Below, one piece after another: positions 31,050-39,475 of a DNA stretch of 64,000 nt. Origin of the DNA: Aquabacterium sp. CECT 9606 (GTDB lineage: Bacteria > Pseudomonadota > Gammaproteobacteria > Burkholderiales > Burkholderiaceae_C); NCBI RefSeq assembly GCF_918741295.1, contig NZ_CAKKNB010000002.1, positions 62,001-126,000 of the forward strand, given 5' to 3'. The notes beneath the pieces are model-generated. The model was not told where the DNA came from and did no database searches. It worked only from the letters and a program-made list of their open reading frames with translations. Each line of letters begins with the position of its first letter. Positions within the stretch are counted from its first letter, which is position 1. The translations under genes and the position numbers were made by a program.

Positions 31050-32248
31050 GCGGCGCGCGCCTGCGTGGCGGCCTGTGCGAAGGCCTGCTGGTACAGCGGC
31101 ATGCTCAAAATGACCTGCGTGCCTTTGCCCATCTGGCTGTCGATGTGCAGCCAGCCGCCGAAGTGGCCCGCCCTTTCGCGCATGCCCATCACGCCATAGG
31201 CATGGGGACTGTTGAAGGTGCTGGGCGGGGCGCCGCGGCCGTTGTCCTTCACGCGCACGGTGAGGTCGCTGGGCATGGCGCAGATGCGGATCTCCACTTC
31301 AGTGGCCTGGGCGTGGCGCGCCACGTTGCTCAGCATCTCTTGAAAAATGCGGAAAACCGCCGTGGCCAAGGGTCCTTCGGGGGCATTCAGGCCGGGCGCG
31401 ATCTCCATGCTCCAGCGGCAACGCAACTCGCTGCTGTCCATGAAGTCTTGCGCCTGCCATTCCAGCGTGGGCCACAAGCCCTGGTGGTCCAGGATGGAGG
31501 GGCGCAGGTCGGTGATGATGCGGCCCACATTGTCGACCGCACCATCGATCAGACCACGCATGTCCTGGCATTTGCAATGCAAGGCGGGCTGGTCGGCCAC
31601 GCGCTTTTCCAACCAGCTCACGTCCATCTTCAAGCCCACCAGCAAGCTGCCCAGCTCATCGTGGATTTCGCGGGCAATGCGTTGGCGCTCGGTCTCGCGC
31701 ACCCCGTCGATGTGGGCCTGCAACTCGCGCAACTGGCTCAAGGCCTGGCTGAGGGCCTGGGTGCGCTCGGCCACGCGGTGTTCCAGTTCGTCGTGCGCCC
31801 GCTTGAGCCGCGTCGCCTGCTCGCGGCGCTCGCTGATGTCGACGAAGGTGACGACCGCGCCCAGCACTTGCCCGCCATCCAGGATGGGGTAGGAGGAGTA
31901 TTCGGACGCGAATGACGTGCCATCGCTGCGCCACAGCACCTCGCTGTCGATGCGGCAAGGCACCCCCGCCCGGAAGGCGTTGTAGATGGGGCAGCAATCG
32001 ACCGGGTAGTGGCCGCCCTCGGCATCGGTGTGGTGCATCAACTCGTGCATGTTGCGGCCAAGCACCGCTTCGGGCTCATGGCCCAGCATGTGGGCCCCCG
32101 CACGGTTGATGAAGGTGCACAGGCCATCGGTGTCGATGCCATAGACCCCTTCGCCGGTGGACTCGAGCAGCAGGCTCAGCCGGTCGCGCCAGACGGCCGC
32201 CGCGCGAGAGGCCTGGATACCGCTGGGAACATGGGATGAGGTGGACAT
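31046..32248 (-). CDS. PAS-domain NarX-type sensor histidine kinase
   Basis: The 400-residue kinase has no transmembrane segment, so it is probably cytoplasmic. A PAS domain (about 25-145) contains a cluster of cysteines around HYPVDCCPIYNAF. A coiled coil follows (about 145-185). The HisKA_3 dimerisation domain has the acceptor His196 in IAREIHDELGSLL. The HATPase_c domain (about 295-395) contains VKDNGRGAPP and YGVMGMRERAGHFGG. It phosphorylates the LuxR-type regulator encoded by the overlapping downstream gene. The cysteine pair in the PAS domain may bind a metal or cofactor; this is not proven. Confidence 0.9.
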   Translation of the reverse strand: MSTSSHVPSGIQASRAAAVWRDRLSLLLESTGEGVYGIDTDGLCTFINRAGAHMLGHEPEAVLGRNMHELMHHTDAEGGHYPVDCCPIYNAFRAGVPCRIDSEVLWRSDGTSFASEYSSYPILDGGQVLGAVVTFVDISERREQATRLKRAHDELEHRVAERTQALSQALSQLRELQAHIDGVRETERQRIAREIHDELGSLLVGLKMDVSWLEKRVADQPALHCKCQDMRGLIDGAVDNVGRIITDLRPSILDHQGLWPTLEWQAQDFMDSSELRCRWSMEIAPGLNAPEGPLATAVFRIFQEMLSNVARHAQATEVEIRICAMPSDLTVRVKDNGRGAPPSTFNSPHAYGVMGMRERAGHFGGWLHIDSQMGKGTQVILSMPLYQQAFAQAATQARAA

Positions 32249-32283
32249 GGGCTCAGCGCGTGCAAGGCCCATGCCACCCGCTG

Positions 32284-33231
32284 TCACAGACCGAACGCGG
32301 TTTTCAGCGCCAGGGCCACCGCGGCGTGCGCCTGGTAAGCCTCGGGGATGAAGCGCCCCATGTTGATGAAGTCGTGGACCACGCCCGGCCACACCGTGAG
32401 TTGCACAGGCACGCCGGCCGCCTGCAAGCGTTGGGCATATTTGCGGCCTTCGTCGGCCAAGGGGTCGCATTCCGCCAGGCCGATCCAGGCCGGGGCCACG
32501 CCCTCGTGGCTTGCCGCCAGCATGGGTTCACGCCGCCAGTCGGATTTGAAGCCCGCCCCCCGCGCCTGGGTCTCGAACCAACGCATCAGGGGCTCGTCAA
32601 GCATCAGCTTTTGCGACGAGAAGACCTTGTAGGACTCGGTGACGGCCGAGGGCTCGACCGAGGGGTAGAACAGCACCTGCAGTGCCAAGGCCACGCCGGC
32701 GTCGCGCGCCATCAGGGCCAGCGCAGCGCTGAGTGTGCCCCCAGCGCTGTCGCCCCCCACCGCGATGCGGGTCGGGTCCAGCCCCATGGAGATGCCTTCG
32801 GCCACCAGCCATTGCAAGGCCGCGAAAGCGTCTTCCAGCCCGGCAGGGAAAGGGTGCTCGGGGGCCAGGCGGTAATCAATGGCGACCACGGCAGCGCCAC
32901 TTTGCTGGGCGATGCGGCGGCACATGCCTTCGCAGGTGTCGATGCCCCCCACCACGAAGCCGCCACCGTGCAGGTACAGCAGCACCGGCAGGCAGGCATC
33001 GTGGCTGGGCGCCCACAGGCGGGCGGGAATGGGGCCGGCCGGGCCCGCGATGCTGAAGTTGTCGACCCGCGCCACCTCGACCCGCTCGCCCTCCATGGCA
33101 CCCACGCCCATGCGGTAGGACAGGCGGGCCTGGGCCACGGGTTGCTGGTGCAGGGGCGGCAAGCCCGCGCGCTCGACCTTGTCAAGCATCTTGCGGGTCA
33201 TCTCGGTGAGGAAACTGGCGGCGTTGGCCAT
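32284..33231 (-). CDS. Alpha/beta hydrolase, HSL-type esterase/lipase
   Basis: This 315-residue esterase belongs to the hormone-sensitive-lipase family. It shows the oxyanion motif HGGG (residues 88-91), the nucleophile elbow GDSAGG with Ser162, the acid Asp256 (AECDPLADEG) and His286 (GVVHDFINMGRF). Length and spacing match acetyl-esterases acting on short-chain esters. There is no signal peptide. An in-frame TTG two codons upstream is possible but the ATG at 33231 is more likely. It lies upstream of the two-component genes in the same direction with a 35 bp gap, so partial co-transcription is possible. Confidence 0.92.
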   Translation of the reverse strand: MANAASFLTEMTRKMLDKVERAGLPPLHQQPVAQARLSYRMGVGAMEGERVEVARVDNFSIAGPAGPIPARLWAPSHDACLPVLLYLHGGGFVVGGIDTCEGMCRRIAQQSGAAVVAIDYRLAPEHPFPAGLEDAFAALQWLVAEGISMGLDPTRIAVGGDSAGGTLSAALALMARDAGVALALQVLFYPSVEPSAVTESYKVFSSQKLMLDEPLMRWFETQARGAGFKSDWRREPMLAASHEGVAPAWIGLAECDPLADEGRKYAQRLQAAGVPVQLTVWPGVVHDFINMGRFIPEAYQAHAAVALALKTAFGL

Positions 33232-33305
33232 GGGCAAGTCCTTCGTGTTCGGCGTTCCAGGCCAGCGCGGCCTGCCCGCATTGTCACGGAGAAGCCAAAG
33301 CCCCG

Positions 33306-34007
33306 TCAGGGCGCGGAGACGCGCATTTCGAGCACTTCCTGCTCATCGCGGCTCACATCTTCGGTGGACAGCACACCGCGCCGGCTTTGCTGCACTTGCC
33401 CGCCGCGCTGGGCCACCGCCGTCCAACTGCCGAGGGGCAATTGCACCGTGGTCATGACCTCGGTGGATTCGGTCTGGCCGTCGGGTCCGTAGGGGCTTTG
33501 CTGGGCCACCCGTGCTTCCAGCTCAAGCGTGACCAGTTGCCCGCCGGTCCAGCGTGGGCGCACGGTGATGCCCCGGCCGGTGTCCACCAAAGTGGTGGAA
33601 GACCATGCCTGCCAGGCGGGCGCACCACCGGGGGCCGCCTGCGGATTGACCAGGTTGGTGCCGCCGGGGCCGCCCACGCCAAACTGCCACTGCGTCACCG
33701 GCCGGCTGTTGCCCAGATAAATGCGCGCCTTGCCGCCGTTGAGCACCTGCAGTTGCTGCAGCCCGGTTTCACTGCGCGAGCGGGTGGTCGAGGTGACCAC
33801 CGCCCCCGCGCGGCCCTGCACGCCCCCCCGGCTGTCCACGATGATCTCGCCCGTGCGCAGTCCCCCGCCCTGGCGCTGCTGGTCGCTGGACGAACTCATG
33901 CGCCACTCCACCAGCAGGTTGCGCTGCGGGAGCGAGGCCGTCTGCGCCTGGGCCCCGCCCACCAGGCAGGCCAGCACCCAACCCCAGGCTCTTGTCTTGT
34001 TCACCAT
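33306..34007 (-). CDS. Secreted protein of unknown function
   Basis: I do not recognise a family. The 233-residue protein has a clear signal peptide (cleavage probably after GGAQAQ, about residue 22). Its body is rich in Gly, Gln, Ser and Thr, with alternating beta-type sequence such as LQVLNGGKARIYLGNSRP and PRWTGGQLVTLELEARVAQQ. The last feature recalls N-terminal modules of secretin-like proteins, but there is no secretin pore domain. It is probably periplasmic. The ATG at 34007 places the signal peptide at the N-terminus. Its promoter region is shared with the divergent HDOD gene at 34223. Confidence 0.75.
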   Translation of the reverse strand: MVNKTRAWGWVLACLVGGAQAQTASLPQRNLLVEWRMSSSSDQQRQGGGLRTGEIIVDSRGGVQGRAGAVVTSTTRSRSETGLQQLQVLNGGKARIYLGNSRPVTQWQFGVGGPGGTNLVNPQAAPGGAPAWQAWSSTTLVDTGRGITVRPRWTGGQLVTLELEARVAQQSPYGPDGQTESTEVMTTVQLPLGSWTAVAQRGGQVQQSRRGVLSTEDVSRDEQEVLEMRVSAP

Positions 34008-34222
34008 GTCATGTGTCCCCGGATGAAGAAATTCGCTGTCCATCATCGTCCTGGCCGCCAATGCCGGCAAGTGCGGGGTTGCACCCGCGCTTTTCCACGG
34101 CTTGAAAAAGCCCGCCGTGCCCGATGCTCAAGTCTTGACCCCAAAGGTCGATAAGCAGACTGAGCTGTCTTCCGCTTCTGGAGACAGTGTCCACATGGTT
34201 TCAATCGAGATGGAGGCTGGCG

Positions 34223-35050
34223 ATGCAGCTCGAAGCACTTTTCAAACAACCCCAGGCCCTGCCGGCCGTGCCCAAGATCGTTCACGAACTGATCGACAGT
34301 TTCAACAACGACGACATTTCCATCGATGTCATCGTGCGCAAGATCGCCGCCGACCCGGTGTTGTCGGCCCGCCTGCTGCGGCTGGGCAATTCGGCCTACT
34401 ACCATGTGTCGCGCAGCATTGGCACCGTCAATGACGCCGTGGCCATGCTGGGTTTCGTGACCGTGCGCACCCTGGTGATCAGCTCCGGCCTGACCGGTGG
34501 CTACAAATCCATGCCCGGCATGGACCTGAACAAATTCTGGCGCTACAGCATGCACACCGCTGCGGTGGCGCGCTGGGTGGCCAAAGCCGCCCACCAGAAC
34601 GTGGACCTGGCCTTCACCGTGGGGCTGATGCACGGCATCGGCCAGTTGGTGATGCATGCCGGCATGCCCGAGCAGATGCTGCACCTGGACAAGCTGGCCA
34701 ATCCGCTGGACCCGCGCCGCATCGACATGGAGCGCACTTCGTTCGGCTACAGCTTCGCCAATGTGGGCGCCGAACTGGCCCGCCAATGGAAGTTCCCACC
34801 GGCCTTCAGCGAGGCCATCGCCAATTTCCCCGACCCCCTGTCGCACGCGCCGTTCGACCCTGTGGCGGCGGTGCTGCACCTGTCGGCCTGGCGTGCCCGC
34901 GCCGAGCACAACGGCCTGGAAGGCGACGAATTGGCCGCCACCATCCCGGCCGAGGTCTGTGTCAAGCTCGGCCTCAAGCCCGAGACACTGCTGACCGAGA
35001 TGCCGCCGCTGTCCGAATTGTGCGAGGGCATGGAAGCCCTGCTGGGTTGA
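34223..35050 (+). CDS. HDOD domain-containing protein
   Basis: The 275-residue protein is almost entirely an HDOD domain, related to HD phosphohydrolases but without the metal-binding HD residues. Family segments are LPAVPKIVHELIDSF, VIVRKIAADPVLSARLLRLG and TVNDAVAMLGFVTVRTLVIS. FTVGLMHGIGQLVMHA takes the place of the HD motif. HDOD proteins usually relay signals in c-di-GMP or two-component networks. A GGAGG element lies a few bases before the ATG at 34223, which decides this start over an upstream GTG. The gene converges with priA, with an 18 bp gap. Confidence 0.9.
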   Translation: MQLEALFKQPQALPAVPKIVHELIDSFNNDDISIDVIVRKIAADPVLSARLLRLGNSAYYHVSRSIGTVNDAVAMLGFVTVRTLVISSGLTGGYKSMPGMDLNKFWRYSMHTAAVARWVAKAAHQNVDLAFTVGLMHGIGQLVMHAGMPEQMLHLDKLANPLDPRRIDMERTSFGYSFANVGAELARQWKFPPAFSEAIANFPDPLSHAPFDPVAAVLHLSAWRARAEHNGLEGDELAATIPAEVCVKLGLKPETLLTEMPPLSELCEGMEALLG

Positions 35051-35068
35051 TCCTGCCGGCTTAGCCGC

Positions 35069-37168
35069 TCAGATCGACAAAGGGTCGACATCCACCGCCC
35101 AACGGACCAGTCCGTTGCGGCGGTTTTTTTGCGCCACATCCAGCCACAGCGGCTGGCTGTCGGTGAGAAAGCGCTGCAAGGCGGCGCGGTGGGGCGACTC
35201 GATCATCATCTGCGCCCGCTCGATGTTGGCCACGCGCTGCACGGGCGTGGGCACGGCCGGGTACAGCGTGACGCAGCCCACAGCGTCGGCCGAGGGTTTG
35301 GCTGCGTCTGCCGCATCGCGCAGGAAGGCTTGTGCCGCCTCTTGCGTCTTGCCCTCGGCGCGCAGCATGGCCAGGCTGGCGTACGGCGGCAGGCCTGCCA
35401 TCTGGCGCTCTTCCAGTTGCCTGGCCGCGAAGGTGGGGTAGTCATACGCCCGCAGTGATTGGTACAGCGGGTGCATGGGGTGCCAGGTCTGCACCCACAT
35501 CTCGCTGCGGCCAGCGGCTTCGGCATCCCGCCCGGCGCGTCCTGCAGCCTGCAGCAACAGCGAAAACTGGCGCTCAGCCGCGCGGAAGTCGCTGGCGAAC
35601 AAGGCAGCGTCGGGGTTCACGGCCGCCACCAGCGTGATGCGGCGGAAGTCGTGCCCCTTGGCCACCATCTGCGTACCCACCAGCACGTCGATCTCGCCGG
35701 CGTGCACGCTGGCCAGCTGTTCTTCCAGCGCGCCTTTCAGGCGGGTCACGTCGGCGTCGATGCGGCCGATGCGGGCATTGGGCATGGCGGCGGCCAGTTG
35801 TTCTTCCAGGCGCTCGGTGCCCCGGCCCACAGGCTGGATGTCGGTGTTGCCGCAATCGGGGCAGGCGCGCGGCACGCGTTCGGTGAAGCCGCAGTGGTGG
35901 CAGCGCAGGGTGCGGTCCTGCTTGTGAAAGACACGCCAGGCGCTGCAATGCGGGCAGCCGCTTTTCCAGCCGCAATCGCTGCAATGCAGCACCGGCGCAT
36001 AACCCCGGCGGTTGAGCAGCACCAGGCTTTGCTCGCCGCGCGCGGTGCGCTCTTCGATGGCGTGCAGCAGCTCTTGCGCCACGGGCGGCGGCTCCTGGCC
36101 CATGGTGGGCTTGAGCACCTTGGACAGGTCCAGCACGCGCACGCGCGGCATCACGCCATCGCCCACGCGGGCCGGCATGGCCAGGCGCAGGTAGCGGCCC
36201 GCGCCGCCTTCGCTGGTGGGCAGGGCGTTGAACCAGCTCTCCAGGCTGGGCGTGGCCGAACCCAAAATCACCGGCACCTTTTCAAGGCGGGCGCGGTACA
36301 CGGCCAGATCACGCGCTGAGTAACGGGCCCCATCCTGCTGCTTGTAGCTGGGGTCGTGTTCCTCGTCGACCACGATCAGGCCCAGGCGCGGCAGGGGCGT
36401 GAACACCGACAGGCGCGTGCCCAGGACCACGTCGGCCTGACCCAGGTGGGCCATCAGCCAGTTGCGCAGGCGCTGGGCTGGCGTCAGGGCACTGTGCAGC
36501 GACACGATGCGCCGGCCAGCGAAGCGCTCGGCCACACGGGCCTCCAGCTGTGGCGTCAGGTTGATCTCGGGGACCATGATCAGCACCTGCTTGCCATCGT
36601 CCAGTGCGCGTTGGGTCTGGCGCAGGTAGACCTCGGTCTTGCCACTGCCGGTGCTGCCCCACAGCAGGCAGGGCTGCTCGCCGGGCTGGGCCAGCGCCGC
36701 CAGGGCCTGGGCTTGCTGCTCGGTCAGCTCCGGCAGTGGTGGCAATGACGCCGGTGGCAGGGGCTCGAGCAAGGCCTTGTCCAGGCGCTTGCGGCGGCGC
36801 TGCCATTGCAGGGCGTCCAGCTGGCGCAGCTCGGGGGGCAGCACCATCAAGGCCATCTCGCCCAGGCTGCGCTGGTAGTAGGCTGCGGCAAACGCCACCA
36901 GTTGACGCCAGGCCTTTGGCAGGGGCGCCAGGCCCGACAGCACCTCGGCCACCTCTTTCAGATCGGCCTGCGCGAAGGCCGAAACCTCGCCCTCGGGCGC
37001 CTCGTCCCACACCACCCCGGTGACCACCCGGCGGCCCAGGGGCACGCGCACCAGTTCACCGGGCAGCAGGGCCACCTCGCTGGCGTAATCCAGGGCACCC
37101 CACAAGCCGCTGTGCTGAGGCGCCTCGACCACCACGCGGACCCGGTGCAGCACCGTGTCGGCGGTCAA
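35069..37168 (-). CDS. priA: Primosomal protein N' (PriA helicase)
   Basis: PriA restarts collapsed replication forks by recognising branched DNA and loading DnaB. The protein (about 699 residues from a TTG at 37168, or 727 from a GTG at 37252) has the N-terminal 3'-binding domain. Helicase motifs include GSTGSGKTEVYL, VDEEHD and a C-terminal helicase domain with QAAGRAGR. The zinc module is visible as paired cysteines in CSDCGWKSGCPHC, CHHCGF and CPDCGN. The TTG was preferred because GGAG precedes it at good spacing and the conserved strand LHRVRVVVEA follows at once. The gene-free region with DnaA-like boxes lies directly upstream. Confidence 0.94.
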   Translation of the reverse strand: MTADTVLHRVRVVVEAPQHSGLWGALDYASEVALLPGELVRVPLGRRVVTGVVWDEAPEGEVSAFAQADLKEVAEVLSGLAPLPKAWRQLVAFAAAYYQRSLGEMALMVLPPELRQLDALQWQRRRKRLDKALLEPLPPASLPPLPELTEQQAQALAALAQPGEQPCLLWGSTGSGKTEVYLRQTQRALDDGKQVLIMVPEINLTPQLEARVAERFAGRRIVSLHSALTPAQRLRNWLMAHLGQADVVLGTRLSVFTPLPRLGLIVVDEEHDPSYKQQDGARYSARDLAVYRARLEKVPVILGSATPSLESWFNALPTSEGGAGRYLRLAMPARVGDGVMPRVRVLDLSKVLKPTMGQEPPPVAQELLHAIEERTARGEQSLVLLNRRGYAPVLHCSDCGWKSGCPHCSAWRVFHKQDRTLRCHHCGFTERVPRACPDCGNTDIQPVGRGTERLEEQLAAAMPNARIGRIDADVTRLKGALEEQLASVHAGEIDVLVGTQMVAKGHDFRRITLVAAVNPDAALFASDFRAAERQFSLLLQAAGRAGRDAEAAGRSEMWVQTWHPMHPLYQSLRAYDYPTFAARQLEERQMAGLPPYASLAMLRAEGKTQEAAQAFLRDAADAAKPSADAVGCVTLYPAVPTPVQRVANIERAQMMIESPHRAALQRFLTDSQPLWLDVAQKNRRNGLVRWAVDVDPLSI

Positions 37169-37281
37169 AACAGGCTCCAAAAGGGGCGGCAAGGGATGGC
37201 GGGCCAGGGCAATCGTGTCTCCGAACTTCTGACAAGGTGTGAAAGGATGCACGCAAGTGCTTGATTTCAGGGCATCAAACC

Positions 37282-37420
37282 CTTATCCACGGGGTCTGTG
37301 GATAACTTTGTGGGAAACCCACGCAGATGTGCGCTAAATGCTTGTCGCACCGTGGTTTGGCTTAAATTGCCACAAGATGAGGCAATCATGGTCTTTCTAT
37401 ATGAATCAATGACTTAGCAG
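37282..37420 (+). repeat. Duplicated unit, copy A
   Basis: The left end holds the 24 bp core 37296-37319, identical to 37741-37764 in copy B, and includes a DnaA box. The block GCGCTAA at 37331 recurs at 37776 and TGAGGCA at 37378 recurs at 37823. The right end is the 17 bp motif TGAATCAATGACTTAGC (37402-37418). All four blocks keep the same 445 bp offset from copy B, while the sequence between them has diverged. Confidence 0.8.
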
Positions 37421-37726
37421 CGTGGCACCGACAGGGTTCACGGGCAGGTACCGCGCCCCATGCTTGTGCATTGGGCCTGCGGGAAATGGGGATAACTGAT
37501 CTTTCGGGAAGACAAACTAAGGGTTTAACCCAGTTGCTCAAAATCCTACAAGCCTTGTCATCCTTCCGAAATTTGCAAAGCCGGGCAGAGCGCATTGTTC
37601 CACGCTCAGGGCTCGCCTGAATATTCAGGGGGCGTGGGGCACCCACGGATTTCTGGCGCTTGCTGCGTTGTCTCAAAGTTGATCGGCAACAGCCTACGCT
37701 AAGTCCTTGATTCACATAGGCCCGAG

Positions 37727-37865
37727 CTTGTCCACCAAACCTGTGGATAACTTTGTGGGAAACCTCTGCACACCCGCGCTAACTCTTTGTCAGCAGAGGG
37801 TTTCCCCTGTTCTGCCCAAACTTGAGGCACGGGCAAAGAATGCAATTAAATCAATGACTTAGCAC
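37727..37865 (+). repeat. Duplicated unit, copy B
   Basis: This is the second copy of the unit described at 37282-37420. It carries the same 24 bp core (37741-37764) with a perfect DnaA box and ends in TAAATCAATGACTTAGC (37847-37863), one base different from copy A. An inverted copy of the same 17 bp motif, with one change, lies between the units at 37698-37714. Confidence 0.8.
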
Positions 37866-38112
37866 ATGAACACGGCGTATCCGGGGTGGTGATTATAAAA
37901 TGCAACAGGCGCTTTTAAGGTGCATGGATTTTGGGGATAAGTGGGCCCCGCTTATCACAAAACCTTCCGAGAACCCACGCTGGCACACGCCGGTTTTGTG
38001 CTATGCAGCACCGCACAAGGAAAACCCGGAAAGCGGTAAACAAGCGTTTGAAGCAGTTATGCTTACGCCTTCACCTTCCCACCTTCTTCCATCTTTGTTG
38101 AGAGACATTGCA

Positions 38113-38325
38113 ATGAGCTTCTCGATCGAATCCAAACTCGGCGATCTGCTGGACAACGAAACCACCAAGGCCATCTTGGAAAAACACCTGCCCGGCATTT
38201 CCACCCACCCGCAAATCGCGATGGGCAAGGGCTTTGCGCTGTCCATGGTTGCCAAGTTCTCCGGTGGCCTGATCACCGACGACCTGCTGGCCAAGGTCGA
38301 CACCGAGCTGAAAGCTCTGGGCTGA
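38113..38325 (+). CDS. Small conserved-looking protein, 70 residues
   Basis: This small helical protein begins MSFSIESKLGDLLDNETTKA and contains HLPGISTHPQIAMGKGFALS and a GLITDDLLAKVDTEL end. The same pattern (a 'GDLLDNP.AKAVLEKHLPG...HPQ' helix bundle) is, from memory, found as a C-terminal module in various hydrolases of other bacteria; its role is not known to me. The start at 38113 was taken because a purine-rich stretch (GAGAGA) precedes it; a longer upstream in-frame extension looks non-coding. A strong terminator follows 37 bp after the stop, so the gene is monocistronic. Confidence 0.75.
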   Translation: MSFSIESKLGDLLDNETTKAILEKHLPGISTHPQIAMGKGFALSMVAKFSGGLITDDLLAKVDTELKALG

Positions 38326-38362
38326 TCCACGGATCCTCCCGCTGGCCCTGGCGGCCAACAAA

Positions 38363-38389
38363 AAGCCCGCGAAGTCCGCGGGCTTTTTT
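38363..38389. terminator. Bidirectional rho-independent terminator
   Basis: A perfect 9 bp stem (AAGCCCGCG / CGCGGGCTT) with a five-base loop is followed by six T on the plus strand and preceded by a run of A, so it can work in both directions. It separates the convergent 70-residue protein gene and the solute-binding protein gene. Confidence 0.92.
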
Positions 38390-38394
38390 CATGC

Positions 38395-39429
38395 TCACCA
38401 GTTTTCGGTGGCTTCGGAGCAATCGGGCGCTGAGGGGTTCACATCGCAGCGGATGCGCTTGATGATCTTCAGGCCCTTCTTATCGTAGAAGCCTCGCTCG
38501 GCCATGTCGATGCGGCCATCGCGCATCAGCACGGTGTAGCGGTCGGTGTCGGCGGGGCTGGGGTCCATCCACAGCTTGGCGGGGATCGAGGCGTCGGAGC
38601 GCTTGACGATGTCCAACGCGTAGTCGAAGCGGCTCAGCCACACCTCGCGTGACTTCTGGCCAAAGCCTTCGGGGAAGCGGTCGCGCTTGATGATCATCTG
38701 GTAGGTCAGGATGGTCATGGGGTAGCGCGACACGGCGCCCTTGGTGCCCACCCCCTTGGCCAGTTCCAGCGGTTTGAAGGCGATGGACGGTGCGATGAGC
38801 ACGTCCACGCTGCCGTTGTTGAACATCGCGCCAAAGTTGGTCACATCGGCGGCCACGGGGCGGGCGCCCACGCGCTGGATCAACTGGGCCTGGGCCTTGT
38901 CGTGGTCAAAGGCGGCGATGCGCTTGCCGGAAGCCGCCTCCAGCGTGCTGATCTGGCGGTCGTTGACAAAAGCGTAAGCGGCGCCCAGGGGAATGATGCC
39001 GCCGACTTCGTACTGGCCTTGCACCATCAAGGAAGCGGCCTTGGGCGACGAAAAGGTCTGGATGGTCTTGTGCACGACCTCGTAGCTGGCCGCCATGTCG
39101 ACCTTGCCATTGCGCACGATGGTGGACACGCCGGCCGAGTCGATCGCGGCCGACAGGGCGTTGAAACTGCGCGTGCGCAAGGCGGTGGCCATCACGGCAT
39201 CGCATTGGCCCGTGCGGAAGTCTTCCACCGCCACGCGCTCGTCCACGTAAACCTTGAGTTCCAGGTCCACGCCCGTTTTCTGCATCTCGACGGCGTAGTC
39301 TTTGGCAGCGTTGAAGCCGTCGCCACCGGTGCCCAGGATGTCGAAGATGCAGACTTTTTGCTTGGCCGCCAAAGCGGGTTGGGCCAAGGCGGCACCGGCC
39401 ATGGCCAGTGCGAAGAGAGATTTTTTCAT
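38395..39429 (-). CDS. Putative solute-binding protein (AdeT/DUF6091-type)
   Basis: The 344-residue periplasmic protein has a signal peptide (MKKSLFALAMAGAALAQPAL, cleavage near residue 22). Its two-lobed binding fold resembles DctP/TRAP-type receptors. Distinct segments are KVCIFDILGTGGDGFNAAKD at the start of the mature part, FRTGQCDAVMATALRTRSFN and AAYAFVNDRQISTLEAA. The family includes Acinetobacter AdeT proteins, once annotated as efflux components. No TRAP or ABC permease is near. It lies 46 bp downstream of a hybrid histidine kinase in the same direction, so it may be a ligand-binding partner of that kinase; this is inference. Confidence 0.82.
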   Translation of the reverse strand: MKKSLFALAMAGAALAQPALAAKQKVCIFDILGTGGDGFNAAKDYAVEMQKTGVDLELKVYVDERVAVEDFRTGQCDAVMATALRTRSFNALSAAIDSAGVSTIVRNGKVDMAASYEVVHKTIQTFSSPKAASLMVQGQYEVGGIIPLGAAYAFVNDRQISTLEAASGKRIAAFDHDKAQAQLIQRVGARPVAADVTNFGAMFNNGSVDVLIAPSIAFKPLELAKGVGTKGAVSRYPMTILTYQMIIKRDRFPEGFGQKSREVWLSRFDYALDIVKRSDASIPAKLWMDPSPADTDRYTVLMRDGRIDMAERGFYDKKGLKIIKRIRCDVNPSAPDCSEATENW

Positions 39430-39475
39430 GAGCGGTTGGGCCGGCCAGCGGCCCCCTTGATGGAGTCGGCGGCGA

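Larger units (their letters stand above)
37253..38112. other. Gene-free region with DnaA-like boxes and duplicated units
   Basis: No convincing gene was found in these 860 bp, which are less GC-rich than the surroundings. Perfect DnaA boxes (TGTGGATAA) lie at 37297-37305 and 37742-37750. Near matches are TTATCCACG (37283-37291), TTGTCCACC (37728-37736) and TGGGGATAA (37487-37495 and 37932-37940). Two units, 37282-37420 and 37727-37865, align without gaps at an offset of 445 bp. A 14 bp perfect palindrome is at 37616-37629. The region could be an origin-like or DnaA-titration locus, or a regulatory region. dnaA itself is not in the window. Confidence 0.6.

Noticed and set aside
37386-37715. 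Minus-strand open frame of 109 codons upstream of priA
   Set aside because: It covers the repeated motif blocks, has Arg/Ser/Cys-rich low-quality sequence and no ribosome-binding site.
37253-38112. Firm call of the chromosomal origin oriC
   Set aside because: DnaA boxes are present, but dnaA, dnaN and gyrB are absent from the window and skew cannot be judged, so it is only a candidate.
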